Assembly (NCBI RefSeq): GCF_030345095.1
Contig: NZ_CP128360.1
Span: 2,046,001 to 2,110,000, forward strand
Direction: 5' to 3'
Length of the DNA stretch: 64,000 nucleotides
Source of the DNA: Solwaraspora sp. WMMA2056
GTDB taxonomy: Bacteria > Actinomycetota > Actinomycetes > Mycobacteriales > Micromonosporaceae
The notes below the pieces were generated by a model. The model was not told where the DNA came from and ran no database searches. It worked only from the letters and a program-made list of their open reading frames with translations. The translations under genes were made by a program, and so were the position numbers. Positions 54,237-63,500 of the stretch are shown one piece after another. How positions within the stretch are numbered: position 1 is the stretch's first letter; each line of letters opens with the position of its first letter.

Positions 54237-54821
54237 TCAGGTCGACGATGCGACAGCATCAGGACAGGTGGTGACGATCTGTTGGGTACGCAGCAGCGCG
54301 CCACGCCACTGGTAGCCCACCCGTACCGTCTCGGTGATCTCCTCGGCGGTGACCGGGCCCGACCGGCTCGCCACCACCTCGTGCCGGTCGAGGTCGACCG
54401 GCCCGGTGGTGTCGGCGATCGCGATGAGGCCGGCCGCTTCCAGTACGGCCGGTAGCTGCCGGTCGAGCCAGCGCAGCACGGCGACGGCCTGCCCCGGATC
54501 GACCGGCGTCGCCCGGCTGGTGAGATCGGCCAGCCGGTCGGCGATCCGGATGAGCTGCCACAACGTGTCCGGGACCTCCTCGACCACGGTCGGTTCCACC
54601 GGCATGTCCACCGGCGAAGGTGCCGCCGGCGGCGCGGCGCCGATCGCCTGCAGCGAAGGTGTCGCCGGCGCGGTGCCGATCGCCTGCGGCGCGGTGCCGA
54701 TCGCCTGCAGTACGGCGGACAGGTCGTCGACCTTGCGTTCGATCCGCAGCAGGTCCCGACGGACCGACCGGGGTCGCCACCGTGGTCTGCCCGCCCACCA
54801 GCGGGTCACGGTCGTGCGCAT
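54237..54821 (-). CDS. GrpE-like nucleotide-exchange factor
   Basis: The 194-aa protein starts with a basic segment and a short helix (RRDLLRIERKVDDLSAVLQ), followed by three imperfect QAIGTAP repeats. A helical part (VVEEVPDTLWQLIRIADRLADL ... LRWLDRQLPAVLEAAG) comes next. A C-terminal beta domain matches GrpE: VDLDRHEVVASRSG aligns with FDPxxHEAV, and ETVRVGYQWRGALLRTQQIVT with VxxGYxxxxRxLRPAxVxV. Housekeeping GrpE is longer in its coiled coil. Placement in one operon with the Hsp70-WD40 gene indicates a dedicated exchange factor; no J-domain protein is present. It overlaps GTPase B by 16 bp. Confidence 0.75.
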   Translation of the reverse strand: MRTTVTRWWAGRPRWRPRSVRRDLLRIERKVDDLSAVLQAIGTAPQAIGTAPATPSLQAIGAAPPAAPSPVDMPVEPTVVEEVPDTLWQLIRIADRLADLTSRATPVDPGQAVAVLRWLDRQLPAVLEAAGLIAIADTTGPVDLDRHEVVASRSGPVTAEEITETVRVGYQWRGALLRTQQIVTTCPDAVASST

Positions 54822-56521
54822 GAGGGGGCCTCCAAATCGTCGGACTCCGAGGGGGTGTCACCGGTCGTCGCCTCGGCCTCGATCCGCTCGAACGAGCGCA
54901 TCAACTGCCGGGCCACCGCCACCTCGGCGGCGTCGCGCATCGGGTCCTGCAACTGCCCGGCCCACCACCCGATGGCGGCGCGGGCGGCCTGCGCGATCTG
55001 TGCGGCGCTCGCGTCGGCCGCCAGCCCGACCCGGGACGCCGCGTCGGGCCCGTGCTCGCCGGTGACCTGCAGCAGCGTGGCGACCTCCGACTCGTCGAGC
55101 CCGAGTTCGCCGGTGTAGTGGCGGCGCAGGGTCCGCAGCTCCGCGAGACCGGGCAGCGCGTCGTGCAGCATCTCGAGCCGGGCGGCGACGTGGTCGACCT
55201 CCGGCGCCACCGGCACGCCGGCGCGTTGCGCGGCCAGGCGCAGCGCGAAGACCTCGGCGCGGGCCCGCTGCAGCACCCCGTCGACCTTGAGCAGCGTCGA
55301 ACGGTTGCCGAAGTGCCGGATCACCAGGCTGCGCAGCCGAGGAATCCCACTGTGGTCGAGCAGCCGCTGCCGTACCTGCGCCGGGTCGAGCCCGTCGTCG
55401 AGGTAGCGGCAGGCCAGCGCGGTGCCCCAGGCGCCGATCCGGACGACGAGGGCACGGCGCTGTGCGACCGGCAGCCGTACGCCGGGCAGCTGCTCCTTCG
55501 TCGCGAACCGTGCCGGATCCCGCAGCCGGCGGATGGCGGTCGCCGCGCCGCCGGCCCGCACCAGGTCGGCGAGCCACTCGAACTCGTGCTCGCCCAGCTG
55601 GGTCGCGCCCGCGGCGACGAGCCCGGCGATCGGCAGGACCGTGTAGAAGGTCCGGGCGGCCGGCGCCCAGTCGAGCAACCGGCGGGCCAGCTGGTCACCG
55701 ACGGCCAGCGGATCGTGATCGAGGGGGTCGGCGTCGCGGGCCGCCGTCCGGTCCGGCCAGTACTGGTCGCAGCGGCTGAGGACACCGAACGCCTTCAGCG
55801 GCGTCAACGAGGTGCCGGCGGTGCCGATGAACTGCGACAACGCCGCATGGTCGCTCTGATGCAGAGCCCGGCTGAACAGGTACAGCACCGCGTCGGCCTG
55901 GTCGAGCTCGGCGGCACTGTCGTGGTGCACGGCCGCCGCGTCCCGGCCACTGGCGGCGAGCGCCTGTTCCAGGGCGTACCGTTCGGAACCGTCGGCGATG
56001 TCACCGATGCCGAGAATGTCACGGGTGTTCGCCGCGTCCGTCACGTGCACACTGCCCAGCCCAGGCGTGTCCACCAGATGGAAACTGTGCAGCAACGAGT
56101 TGGGGATGCCGAACTCGACCTTTCGGATCAGTCGCAGGTGGTCCGCGCGACTGGAATCACGGGTGGTCAGTTCGTGGAACTGTTCCGGCGCGAATCCGAC
56201 AGATTCCGTTCCATCCTTGTAGTGCACGACGATCTGCGGCGTGTCGGCGTACCGGAACTCGCTGACCGTGAAGGTCAGCTCGGCCCGCCCCGTCGCGCTG
56301 ACCTCCTCACCGAGCAGCGCGTTGACCAATGTCGACTTTCCCCGTTTGATCTGCCCGACCACCGCCAGCCGCATGGGCTCGCCCAGTCGGGCACCGCCGC
56401 CACGCAGCATCCGCACCAGCGGGGCGAGCTGTTCACCACCGCGCGCCGCGACGTCCGCACAGGACGCCAGGACGTCGCCGACGTCGACGCCCGCTCCGCC
56501 CCGGACCTCCACGATGATCAC
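54806..56521 (-). CDS. Dynamin-like GTPase B
   Basis: The 571-aa protein has dynamin-type G motifs: VVGQIKRGKSTLVNALLG (G1), a Thr in ELTFTVSEFRY for G2, HLVDTPGLGSVHV (G3) and VLSRCDQYWPDR (G4). A predominantly helical 300-residue C-terminal part follows. It lacks the glycine-rich hydrophobic paddle seen in GTPase A, so A may anchor the pair in the membrane. Adjacent unlike pairs of dynamins also occur in mycobacterial iniA-iniC and streptomycete dynA-dynB. It is the first gene of the operon. Its ATG-proximal region faces the inverted repeat at 56601-56620. The start could also be a few codons downstream. Confidence 0.88.
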   Translation of the reverse strand: MIIVEVRGGAGVDVGDVLASCADVAARGGEQLAPLVRMLRGGGARLGEPMRLAVVGQIKRGKSTLVNALLGEEVSATGRAELTFTVSEFRYADTPQIVVHYKDGTESVGFAPEQFHELTTRDSSRADHLRLIRKVEFGIPNSLLHSFHLVDTPGLGSVHVTDAANTRDILGIGDIADGSERYALEQALAASGRDAAAVHHDSAAELDQADAVLYLFSRALHQSDHAALSQFIGTAGTSLTPLKAFGVLSRCDQYWPDRTAARDADPLDHDPLAVGDQLARRLLDWAPAARTFYTVLPIAGLVAAGATQLGEHEFEWLADLVRAGGAATAIRRLRDPARFATKEQLPGVRLPVAQRRALVVRIGAWGTALACRYLDDGLDPAQVRQRLLDHSGIPRLRSLVIRHFGNRSTLLKVDGVLQRARAEVFALRLAAQRAGVPVAPEVDHVAARLEMLHDALPGLAELRTLRRHYTGELGLDESEVATLLQVTGEHGPDAASRVGLAADASAAQIAQAARAAIGWWAGQLQDPMRDAAEVAVARQLMRSFERIEAEATTGDTPSESDDLEAPSCARP

Positions 56522-56600
56522 CGTCCTGCGCGACGAGGGCAGCGGCGACGACCGCTGCCGGGATTGGTGGCGATGATGCTAGGGACGCGGCCAGCCGCGC

Positions 56601-56620
56601 TTCCCATCACCGGATGGGAA
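56601..56620. promoter_or_regulatory. Perfect 8-4-8 inverted repeat, probable Crp/Fnr operator
   Basis: TTCCCATC-ACCG-GATGGGAA is a 20-bp palindrome with a 4-bp spacer in the divergent region between GTPase B (-) and the Crp/Fnr gene (+). It is about 80 bp from GTPase B. Its size and spacing suit a Crp/Fnr-family dimer. Confidence 0.6.
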
Positions 56621-56767
56621 GTGGTGAGCCGATTAGTGCGCCAATTGATACGAAGAGCGACCGCCGTCGACCACAAGGAGCGATGTCCCACTACTATGGA
56701 AGCGGTTACCGTCCTCATCGACAGCGGCACGATCCCGTGGCCGGCCGCCGCGACTGTGGGGCGTTCG

Positions 56768-57512
56768 ATGAATCATCCGCACCGACCCGTCGCGGTGGGA
56801 GCCACCATGTGGCGGGCCGGCACCCTGCTCCACTCACTTGCCGAAACCGACCGGGAGGCGCTCGCCAGCCTCGGCACCGAGCGGCGGTTCGCCGCCGGGG
56901 CGGCCCTGATGCTCGACGGCGACACCACCACCGATGCCTTCCTGGTGCTGGCCGGCTGTGTGAAGGTGCTGGGCGGGACCGCCGACGGACGCACCGTACT
57001 GCTGACGCTGCGCGGTGCCGGGGGACATGGTCGGTGAGCTCGCCGCGATGAACGGCACCCCTCGGGCGGCGTCGGTGTTCACCGCGACGAGCGTCCGGGC
57101 GCGGGTGATCTCCGCCCGGTCGCTGCGGACCTTCATCGCCGAACATCCGCAGGCCGCCACCGCGATCCACGCCTCGGTAGCGGAGAAGTTCCGGCGGGCG
57201 ACCCGGCACCGGGTCGACTTCACCACCGCGTCCACCCTGGTCCGTCTCGCGCTGGCGCTGGAGAACCTGGCCGACGTCTACGGCCGCGGCCACCCGTGCG
57301 GGATCCGGATCGAGGTGCCGCTGAGCCAGCCGGAGCTCGCCTCGCTCGTCGGCGTCTCCGACCCGAGCCTGCAACGGGCCTTCCGCACCCTGCGCCAACG
57401 CGGCGTGATCAGGACCGAGTACCGGCGGCAGATCGTGTGCCGCCCCGACCTGCTGCGGCGGCTGGTCGCCACCGGCACGCTGCCGCCAGCGGAAGGAGAC
57501 GACCTGCCGTGA
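56768..57512 (+). pseudogene. Crp/Fnr-family regulator with +1 frameshift in a G5 run
   Basis: The first frame encodes a cyclic-nucleotide-binding beta-roll: LLHSLAETDREALASLG, FAAGAALMLDGDTTTDAFLVLAGCVKVL, then LLTLRGAG followed by a stop at 57035-57037. The second frame continues the same protein, MVGELAAMNGTPRAASVFTA (phosphate-cassette region), the dimer helix, and a winged helix (LSQPELASLVGVSDPSLQRAFRTLRQRGVI). Removing one G from GGGGG at about 57008-57012 joins them into a ~247-aa protein of family length. The exact start is uncertain (ATG 56696, 56768 or 56807). The stop overlaps the cyclase start (GTGA). It may be a real inactivation, phase variation or a sequencing error. Confidence 0.8.
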
Positions 57513-58507
57513 CCCGACCGCAGACCCCGTACCGGTTGAGCATGTTCGTCGACGTCGAGGGCTACAGCAAGCGTTCCGTCCCCGGCCAGCTGGACGTGCA
57601 GGACCGGCTGCTGCGGGTGGTCCAGTTCGCCTGCGAACGGGCCAGGATCCGACGGCTGGACCGGGACAACGTGCAGGACCACGGCGACGGGCAGTTGGCG
57701 GTCCTGCCCGAGGACACCGATCTCGGGCAGGTCCTCCCGAGGCTGATCCTCGGGCTGCGACACGGGCTGTACGAGGCGAACGCCGAGCCCGGCGCGGCCG
57801 GCCGGATCCGGCTACGGGCCGCGTTCGCCGGTGGCAGCACCGGACGTGGTGCCACCGGCTTCGTCGGACAGGCGGTGATCCTCGCCGGTGACCTGGTCGG
57901 CTCGCAGGTCTTCAAGGACGTGTTCGCCGCGCCCCGCAACGCCGCCGCCGACCTGATCGTGATCGTCGACGACTTCCTCTACCGCGACGTCATCACGAGT
58001 CACCGCTACGACGGGGTGCCGGCGGACGCGTTCGACGCACAGCCGGTCGTCGCGCGCGCCAACGGTGCCGGCGAACCGCCGTCGAAGGTGCAGGTCTGGT
58101 ACCACCTGCCGGCGTCCGGCCCCGCCCCGGACCGACGGGCGGCCCGGACCGTCTGGCGCGGGGTCCGCGCGCCGCTGACGCTGGTCGGGCTCAGCAAGGT
58201 CGCGACCCGGGTACGCGAGAAGCTCGGCGTCGGCTCGGGCGGTCTTCCGGTCGACGCCGTCGGCGACGCCCTGGACTGGCTGCGCGACGACCAGCACGAT
58301 CTCGGCGACCTGGTCGCGCTCGGTGCCGCGATCGACCTGTCGGCGCTCGGGCACGGCGACGACGACCGCGACGACCGGACCGACGAGATGACCCCTGGCC
58401 CCGCCCCGGACCCGGCCGCCGGTCGCAGTCGCCCCTTCAGCGGCGGGTACCACGACGGGTTCGCCGGCCCGACCTACGACGATTCGGACGACTCCACCGG
58501 CCCCTGA
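57509..58507 (+). CDS. Class III nucleotidyl-cyclase-like protein (conflict-system type)
   Basis: The 332-aa protein has a divergent class III cyclase domain at residues 8-190. The two metal-binding aspartates are present: Asp15 in FVDVEGYSKR and Asp60 in DHGDGQLAVLP. At the position of the catalytic Asn and Arg (canonical AVNLAARL), this protein reads AVILAGDL (122-129), so both are replaced. GATGFVGQAVILAGDLV and LIVIVDDFLYRDVI match actinobacterial cyclase-like domains linked to biological-conflict genes. The C-terminal 140 residues are acidic and unstructured-looking. GTG 57509 overlaps the Crp/Fnr stop. It may make a cyclic nucleotide sensed by that regulator or by the PycTM-like protein, or may only bind nucleotides. 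Confidence 0.72.
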   Translation: MTRPQTPYRLSMFVDVEGYSKRSVPGQLDVQDRLLRVVQFACERARIRRLDRDNVQDHGDGQLAVLPEDTDLGQVLPRLILGLRHGLYEANAEPGAAGRIRLRAAFAGGSTGRGATGFVGQAVILAGDLVGSQVFKDVFAAPRNAAADLIVIVDDFLYRDVITSHRYDGVPADAFDAQPVVARANGAGEPPSKVQVWYHLPASGPAPDRRAARTVWRGVRAPLTLVGLSKVATRVREKLGVGSGGLPVDAVGDALDWLRDDQHDLGDLVALGAAIDLSALGHGDDDRDDRTDEMTPGPAPDPAAGRSRPFSGGYHDGFAGPTYDDSDDSTGP

Positions 58508-58575
58508 GCGGGCCGACGAGGTCAGGGCTGGCCGACGAGGTCGGGCTGGCCGCCGGTGCGACCGACCGCACGCCG

Positions 58576-58610
58576 AAGGGGTGCCGGCGCGCAGAGCGCC
58601 GGCACCCTTT
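58576..58610 (+). terminator. Hairpin terminator with T tail after the cyclase gene
   Basis: GGGTGCCGGCGC (58579-58590 region) pairs with 58596-58607 around a 5-nt loop and is followed by TTT. It lies between the convergent cyclase (+) and secreted-protein (-) genes. Confidence 0.85.
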
Positions 58611-58684
58611 CACGACTGGTACGCCGTACGGTCAGGTGGTCGATGTGGACGGATCGACGGACTGCCCGACCGTGGCGGGACGGA

Positions 58685-59125
58685 TCAGGTGCAGGTGATG
58701 GCGACCGTCGGGGTGGTGACGCTGTCGAAGATGTCGGCCGCGCCGCCGTCGAAGTTGGCGTAGGCGTAGCCCATGGCGTGGTAGTTGCCCGGCACGCAGG
58801 TCACCATGTTCAGCTTGTAGGCGTAACTCCGGTTGGTGTACTGGACCCGGGCGCTGCCCAGGAAGGTGCCGTCGCGGTAGAGGGCGACACTCCCGCCGAC
58901 GCCGGCGATCGTCTGGTTGCAGCTGACCTCGACCAGCGAGTAGACGGAGCTGGTGTAGATCTGCACCGGAGTGGTGATCCGGGTGGAGCATTCGATGGCC
59001 GCGGCCTTCGCGGCGGTGGCCGGTGCGGCCGAGGCGGGTGCGATCCCCGCGACGACGACGGCGGCAGCAGCGGCGAGGGTCGCGAAGACCCGGGCGATGG
59101 TGCGGCGGTGGGTGCGCAGTGGCAT
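58685..59125 (-). CDS. Small secreted protein of unknown function
   Basis: The 146-aa product has a clear signal peptide: PLRTHRRTIARVF, then a long Ala/Val core, ending APASAAPA. The mature part of about 110 residues is beta-rich with four cysteines (IECSTR, VSCNQT, VTCVPG, ITCT), probably two disulfides, and ends TVAITCT. ATG 59125 follows GGAAGGAAC; the longer frame upstream adds sequence before the signal and is rejected. It stands alone. Size and cysteine count recall enediyne apoproteins, but the sequence does not match them. Confidence 0.8.
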   Translation of the reverse strand: MPLRTHRRTIARVFATLAAAAAVVVAGIAPASAAPATAAKAAAIECSTRITTPVQIYTSSVYSLVEVSCNQTIAGVGGSVALYRDGTFLGSARVQYTNRSYAYKLNMVTCVPGNYHAMGYAYANFDGGAADIFDSVTTPTVAITCT

Positions 59126-59276
59126 GAGGTTCCTTCCGGCGGTGGTCAGTGGTGCGAACATGTCCACGACCGACATCCTGATCAACCCGACTGAAGCTGG
59201 ACTGGATCTTGACTGGATGCGTTCGGATGGACAGGGCTGCACCGCACCGGCCGGACCTCGACCGTCGTACCTGCCG

Positions 59277-59999
59277 TCAGGCCCGCAGGGCCGCCAGGTC
59301 GTCGACCATGACCTGCGGGTCCGCCCGGGGTGCCAGCACGAGCTTGTAGCCGACCTGTCGGACGGTGCCGATCATCGACTCGTACTCGCTGCCGAGCTTC
59401 GCCCTCAGCCGCCGGACGTGCACGTCGACGGTGCGGTGGCCGCCGAAGTAGTCGAACCCCCACACCTCCCGCAGCAACTGGTCGCGGGTGAAGACCCGCC
59501 CTGGGTGCTGGGCGAGGAACTTCAACAGCTCGAACTCCTTGAAGGTCAGGTCGAGCGGCCGGCCCTTGAGTTTCACCGCGTACATGTCGGGGTCGATCGC
59601 CAGATCGCCGCAGGTGACCATCGTCCCGGTCGCGCCGGCGGCCGCCGCCCGTCGGGTGACCAGCAGCCGCAGCCGGGTCTCCACCTCGGCCGGGCCGGCG
59701 GTGGCCAGGACGAGATCGTCGAGCCCCCACTCGGCCGAGACCGCGATCAGCCCGGCCTCCTCCACCACGGCCAGCAGCGGCACCCGCAGCCCGGTGGTGC
59801 GCAGCATCCGGCAGGCCGCGCGGGCCTCGGCCAGCAGATGCCGGGCGTCGACCAGCACCACGTCGGGGTCCGGCCCGGAGATCAGGGCGGCCATGTCGTG
59901 ACCGGCGACCCGGACGGAATGCGGCAGCAGGTCGAGCGCCGGCAACGCCCGGCGGGCCGGGTCGGTGTGCGGCCGGGTCGTCAGTACGAGAATCTCCAC
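59277..59999 (-). CDS. GlnR-like OmpR-type response regulator
   Basis: The 240-aa protein has a receiver-like domain (VLVLTTRP start, [15 protein letters not shown] with a possible acceptor Asp, [32 protein letters not shown]). The C-terminal winged helix is [53 protein letters not shown]. The receiver follows actinobacterial GlnR more than sensor-kinase-linked regulators, and no kinase is next to it, so it is an orphan regulator. GlnR proteins control nitrogen genes; whether this is GlnR or a paralog is open. GTG 59999 follows GGAGGG. Confidence 0.85.
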   Translation of the reverse strand: MEILVLTTRPHTDPARRALPALDLLPHSVRVAGHDMAALISGPDPDVVLVDARHLLAEARAACRMLRTTGLRVPLLAVVEEAGLIAVSAEWGLDDLVLATAGPAEVETRLRLLVTRRAAAAGATGTMVTCGDLAIDPDMYAVKLKGRPLDLTFKEFELLKFLAQHPGRVFTRDQLLREVWGFDYFGGHRTVDVHVRRLRAKLGSEYESMIGTVRQVGYKLVLAPRADPQVMVDDLAALRA

Positions 60000-60070
60000 G
60001 GAAATGCCACCCTCCAGCCGGCGCGGTGATCCAGCCGCAACCAGCTTTCCGTACGAGTGTTTCCGTTCCG

Positions 60071-60469
60071 CTACGTGTTGGTGCCGTCGCGGGTCGCGCT
60101 GGCGCCGGCGGCGGCCGGCTTGCCCCACGGCCACCGCCCGTCGAGCTCCACCTCGAGGGAGAAACTGAGAAAAGTTCGCACCGCGACGATCAACGCGAGT
60201 ACGCCGACACTGGTGAAGGTGGGGGAGATGGCGACGGTCCGGATGATGTCCCCGGCGACCAGGAACTCCAGGCCGAGCAGGATCGCCCGGCCGATGTCCT
60301 GCCGGTACCGGCGGTACGTCGCGCGGGTGTCCTGACCCCGGAACACGCCCTTGAGGTAGATCACGGTGCCGACGGTCAGCCCGACCAGGATGATCAGTAC
60401 GCCGGCGGCGTCGATGGCCTTACCGATCGACAGGACCACCGTCTCGAAGTCCATCGGTGCGTTTCCCAT
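60071..60469 (-). CDS. DUF1622-like small membrane protein
   Basis: The 132-aa protein has three hydrophobic segments: [36 protein letters not shown] and [18 protein letters not shown]. The conserved [24 protein letters not shown] pattern and the EVEL end are typical of the DUF1622 family of inner-membrane proteins of unknown function. ATG 60469 is used; ATG 60454 (MDFETVV) is equally possible. It is 71 bp upstream of the GlnR-like gene and could be co-transcribed. Confidence 0.82.
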   Translation of the reverse strand: MGNAPMDFETVVLSIGKAIDAAGVLIILVGLTVGTVIYLKGVFRGQDTRATYRRYRQDIGRAILLGLEFLVAGDIIRTVAISPTFTSVGVLALIVAVRTFLSFSLEVELDGRWPWGKPAAAGASATRDGTNT

Positions 60470-60555
60470 CGGGCCGGCCCGACGCGCGGGCGCGTCCTTA
60501 CATCACCACTCCACCGCACTCTAGGACATATGTGTCTTTCGTGCAGTTCAACCCG

Positions 60556-63500
60556 TTAGTACGGAGCGACGCCGGCGGCCCAGGACTTCGGCCAACTGAC
60601 GCGTAGTCCGGTGGCCGGGAGGTCGCCGAACTCCACACCGGCGAACGGGTCGGCGACGTAGCGTACCCGGTCGTGTTCCGGGCCCGCCGCGCTGACGAGG
60701 ACCATGGCGAGCCGGTAGTCAGGGGCGGCGTTGCGGCCGGTGACGATCTCGTTGTGGGTGACGTGGAAGTCGTCGGCACCCTCGATGCGGGCCTTCACCT
60801 CGATCCGGATGGACGAGCCCCCGTCGGCGGTGAGCGAGAGGATATCGTAGCCGGGGTTGGCGTACGGCTGTTCCTGTGGCACTCGGCCGAGGGCTCGTTC
60901 AGCGGCGAGGACCAGCTCGACGCCGCGTCGTTCGACCGCGTGGGTCTCCCGGGCGTGGATCGGAGCGTCCGCCGGTATCGCGTCGCCGACCATCGCGAGT
61001 GGCAGGACGAGGGCGGCCGTCATGATCTGCGGCGGCTTGATGATCGATTCGACCTGACGATCCAGCAGCGCGAGCCGTTCCGTACGACGTACCTGCAGCT
61101 CCTTGGCCTTGCGGAGCAGGCTGTCGGCGCTTTCTCTTGGTTTGACGCCGGACCGTTCCTTCGCCTGCGCGTCGGCTGCTTCCCGGTGTAGCCGGGCAGC
61201 TTCGTACGTCAGTCGCTGGTCGACCCGTTCCCGGGTCCGTTCGATCTCGGCGCGCCGTCGGTCGGCAACCTCGGTGAGGTAGCCGGCGAGCTGATGCTTG
61301 CTGATCCAGGCGCGGGCTTCGGACTCTGCGGTGGCGAGCCACCGCAGCTTCCGGGCATTCTCCACTGCGGGTGTCGGTGGTGCCGGTGCGCAGTCGAGAT
61401 ACGGCGCCGGCCCGGCCGGGGCGACTCGGCCGCTGGCGTCGACGTACGCGTAACTGAACCGCCGGGCGACCATCTCTCCGGTACCGTCGACGACCTCCTC
61501 GCTCACCCCGACCAGCACGGCCGGCTCCTCGACCTGCGGAGACACCAGGACGGTGCCCCGTTCGAGAACACCCCGCAGTTGCTGGAGGACGCGGTCGGCG
61601 ACGGCGTCGTGCAGCGGATGCCGGGGTGCCAGCAGGTCGGCCCGGGGCCGGCCGTCGACGTCGATCAGGTCGAGAGCGAAGGTGACCCGTTCATAGCGCG
61701 ACGAGACCGGTCCCCAACGGCTTGCGGCCTGGACGGCCGGCGGGACATGGCTGATCTCGTATCGGCCACGTTCCCGTCGGGCGAGTCGGCCGCCGAGATA
61801 CCCGAAGGCACGGCGGAAGGCCCACTCGATGTAGTGCGGTTGCAGCCGGCGGGCCCGAGCTTCCTCCATCTGCCTGCGCACCCGGGCCAGGTCGGCGTCG
61901 GACATGGCGTCGTGGGTCAGCGCCCGGTCCTCCAGCAGTTCCTTGAGACCGTGGGCAACCTTGTCGTCGATCACCTTCTCCATCCGGGCCCGGGTTTCCG
62001 GGCGGTCACCGTAACGGATGGCCTCGATGAGCAGGTCGCGCAGTGGCGTTTCGTCGAAAGCCGATCCGAGAACGTCGAAGACCTTGCCCCCGTAGGCTTT
62101 CCGTTGCTCCTCGACCTTCCACAGCAGCCGGGTGAAAACTTCCCCTTCGCGGGTGTTGGCGGCTACCAGGTTCCACAGCCGGCACACCTCGGTCTGCCCG
62201 ATCCGGTGCACCCGACCGAACCGTTGCTCGATACGGTTCGGGTTCCACGGCAGGTCGTAGTTGACGACCAGATGGGCCGCCTGCAGGTTGAGGCCCTCAC
62301 CCGCCGCGTCGGTGGCAAGCAGCACCTGACACGTGGGGCTCTTGGTGAATTCCTCGGTGACCGCGCGTCGATCGGCGCGTCCGACACCGCCGTGGATCGC
62401 GCGGACCGCGTCGGTCCGGCCGAAGAGCGAGGAGATCTTGCGGGACAGGTAGTCCAGGGTGTCGCGGTGTTCGGTGAAGATGATCAGCTTGCGGGGGCGG
62501 TCTGCTCCGGGACGGAGCAACTCGTTGTCCTGGAATATGCGGCGCAGCTCGACCCACTTGCGGTCGGTGTCCAGGTCGCGGACGTGCTGGGAGACCTTGA
62601 TCAGACCGGCCAGCTCGGCGAGTTCGGCGTCGAACTCTGCGATCGTGGCGGCCGTGGTGGCCGCATCGAGCAGCTCCTCCTCGATGTGTTCCATCTCGGC
62701 GGCGCTGTACTCGTCACCGTCCCAGTCGCCCCCGTCCACCGAGCGGAGCGAGTCGTGGGCAGGTCGGCCGCCGAGCAGGTCGTCCCGGCGCCGCCGCAGC
62801 CGATTGGCACGGCGCAGCAGAGACTGGTGGATCGCCTCCGGGCTGGAGGCGAGGCGGCGCTGAAGAACGGTGAGTGCGAATCCGACAGTGTGCCGGCGCT
62901 TGTCGTGCACACCCAGCCGGTCGGCCCGGTTCATACCCTCCCGTACATAGGTGGTGACCCGCTCGTACAGATCGCGTTCGTCCGGCGACAGATCGTAGGG
63001 CACCGTCTGGGCGATACGTTCGGGAAAGAGTGGCCTGCCGTCGAAAGTTAGTAAGTCCTCTTTGACCATTCGCCGCATCAGCCCGCTGGTGCTCGGATCG
63101 TCCACGCCGGCCTTGAACTTTCCTTCGAATCCGTCGCGTTCGAGCAGAGTGAGGAAGAGCTGAAAGTCCGCCTCCACGCCGGCATGCGGCGTGGCGGTCA
63201 TCAGCAGCAGGTGCCGGGTCCGGTCGCGTAGCCGCTCGCCGAGCTGGAACCGCCGCGTCTTGTCGACCTTGCCGCCGTAGTAGCGGGCACCCATCCGGTG
63301 CGCCTCGTCGACGACCACCAGGTCGAAGTGGGCGTCGTCGAGCTGTGCCGACAGGACCGGGTTGCGAGCGAGTTGATCCATCCGAGCGATCAACAGCGGG
63401 CGCTGGGCGAAGACAGTGGTGCCGTACGCCGCCTCGGCCAGATCCGGGGCGAGCAGCTCGAAGCGGAGGCCGAACTTGAAGAACAGCTCGTCCTGCCACT

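Noticed and set aside
55052-57037. 661-codon plus frame running into the Crp/Fnr start
   Set aside because: Only its last ~90 codons (from about 56768) are real Crp/Fnr sequence; the rest is antisense to dynamin-like GTPase B.
58685-59125. Secreted four-cysteine protein as an enediyne apoprotein
   Set aside because: Size, signal peptide and cysteine number fit, but the cysteine spacing and sequence do not resemble CagA/NcsA-type apoproteins, and it is 20 kb from the biosynthetic genes.
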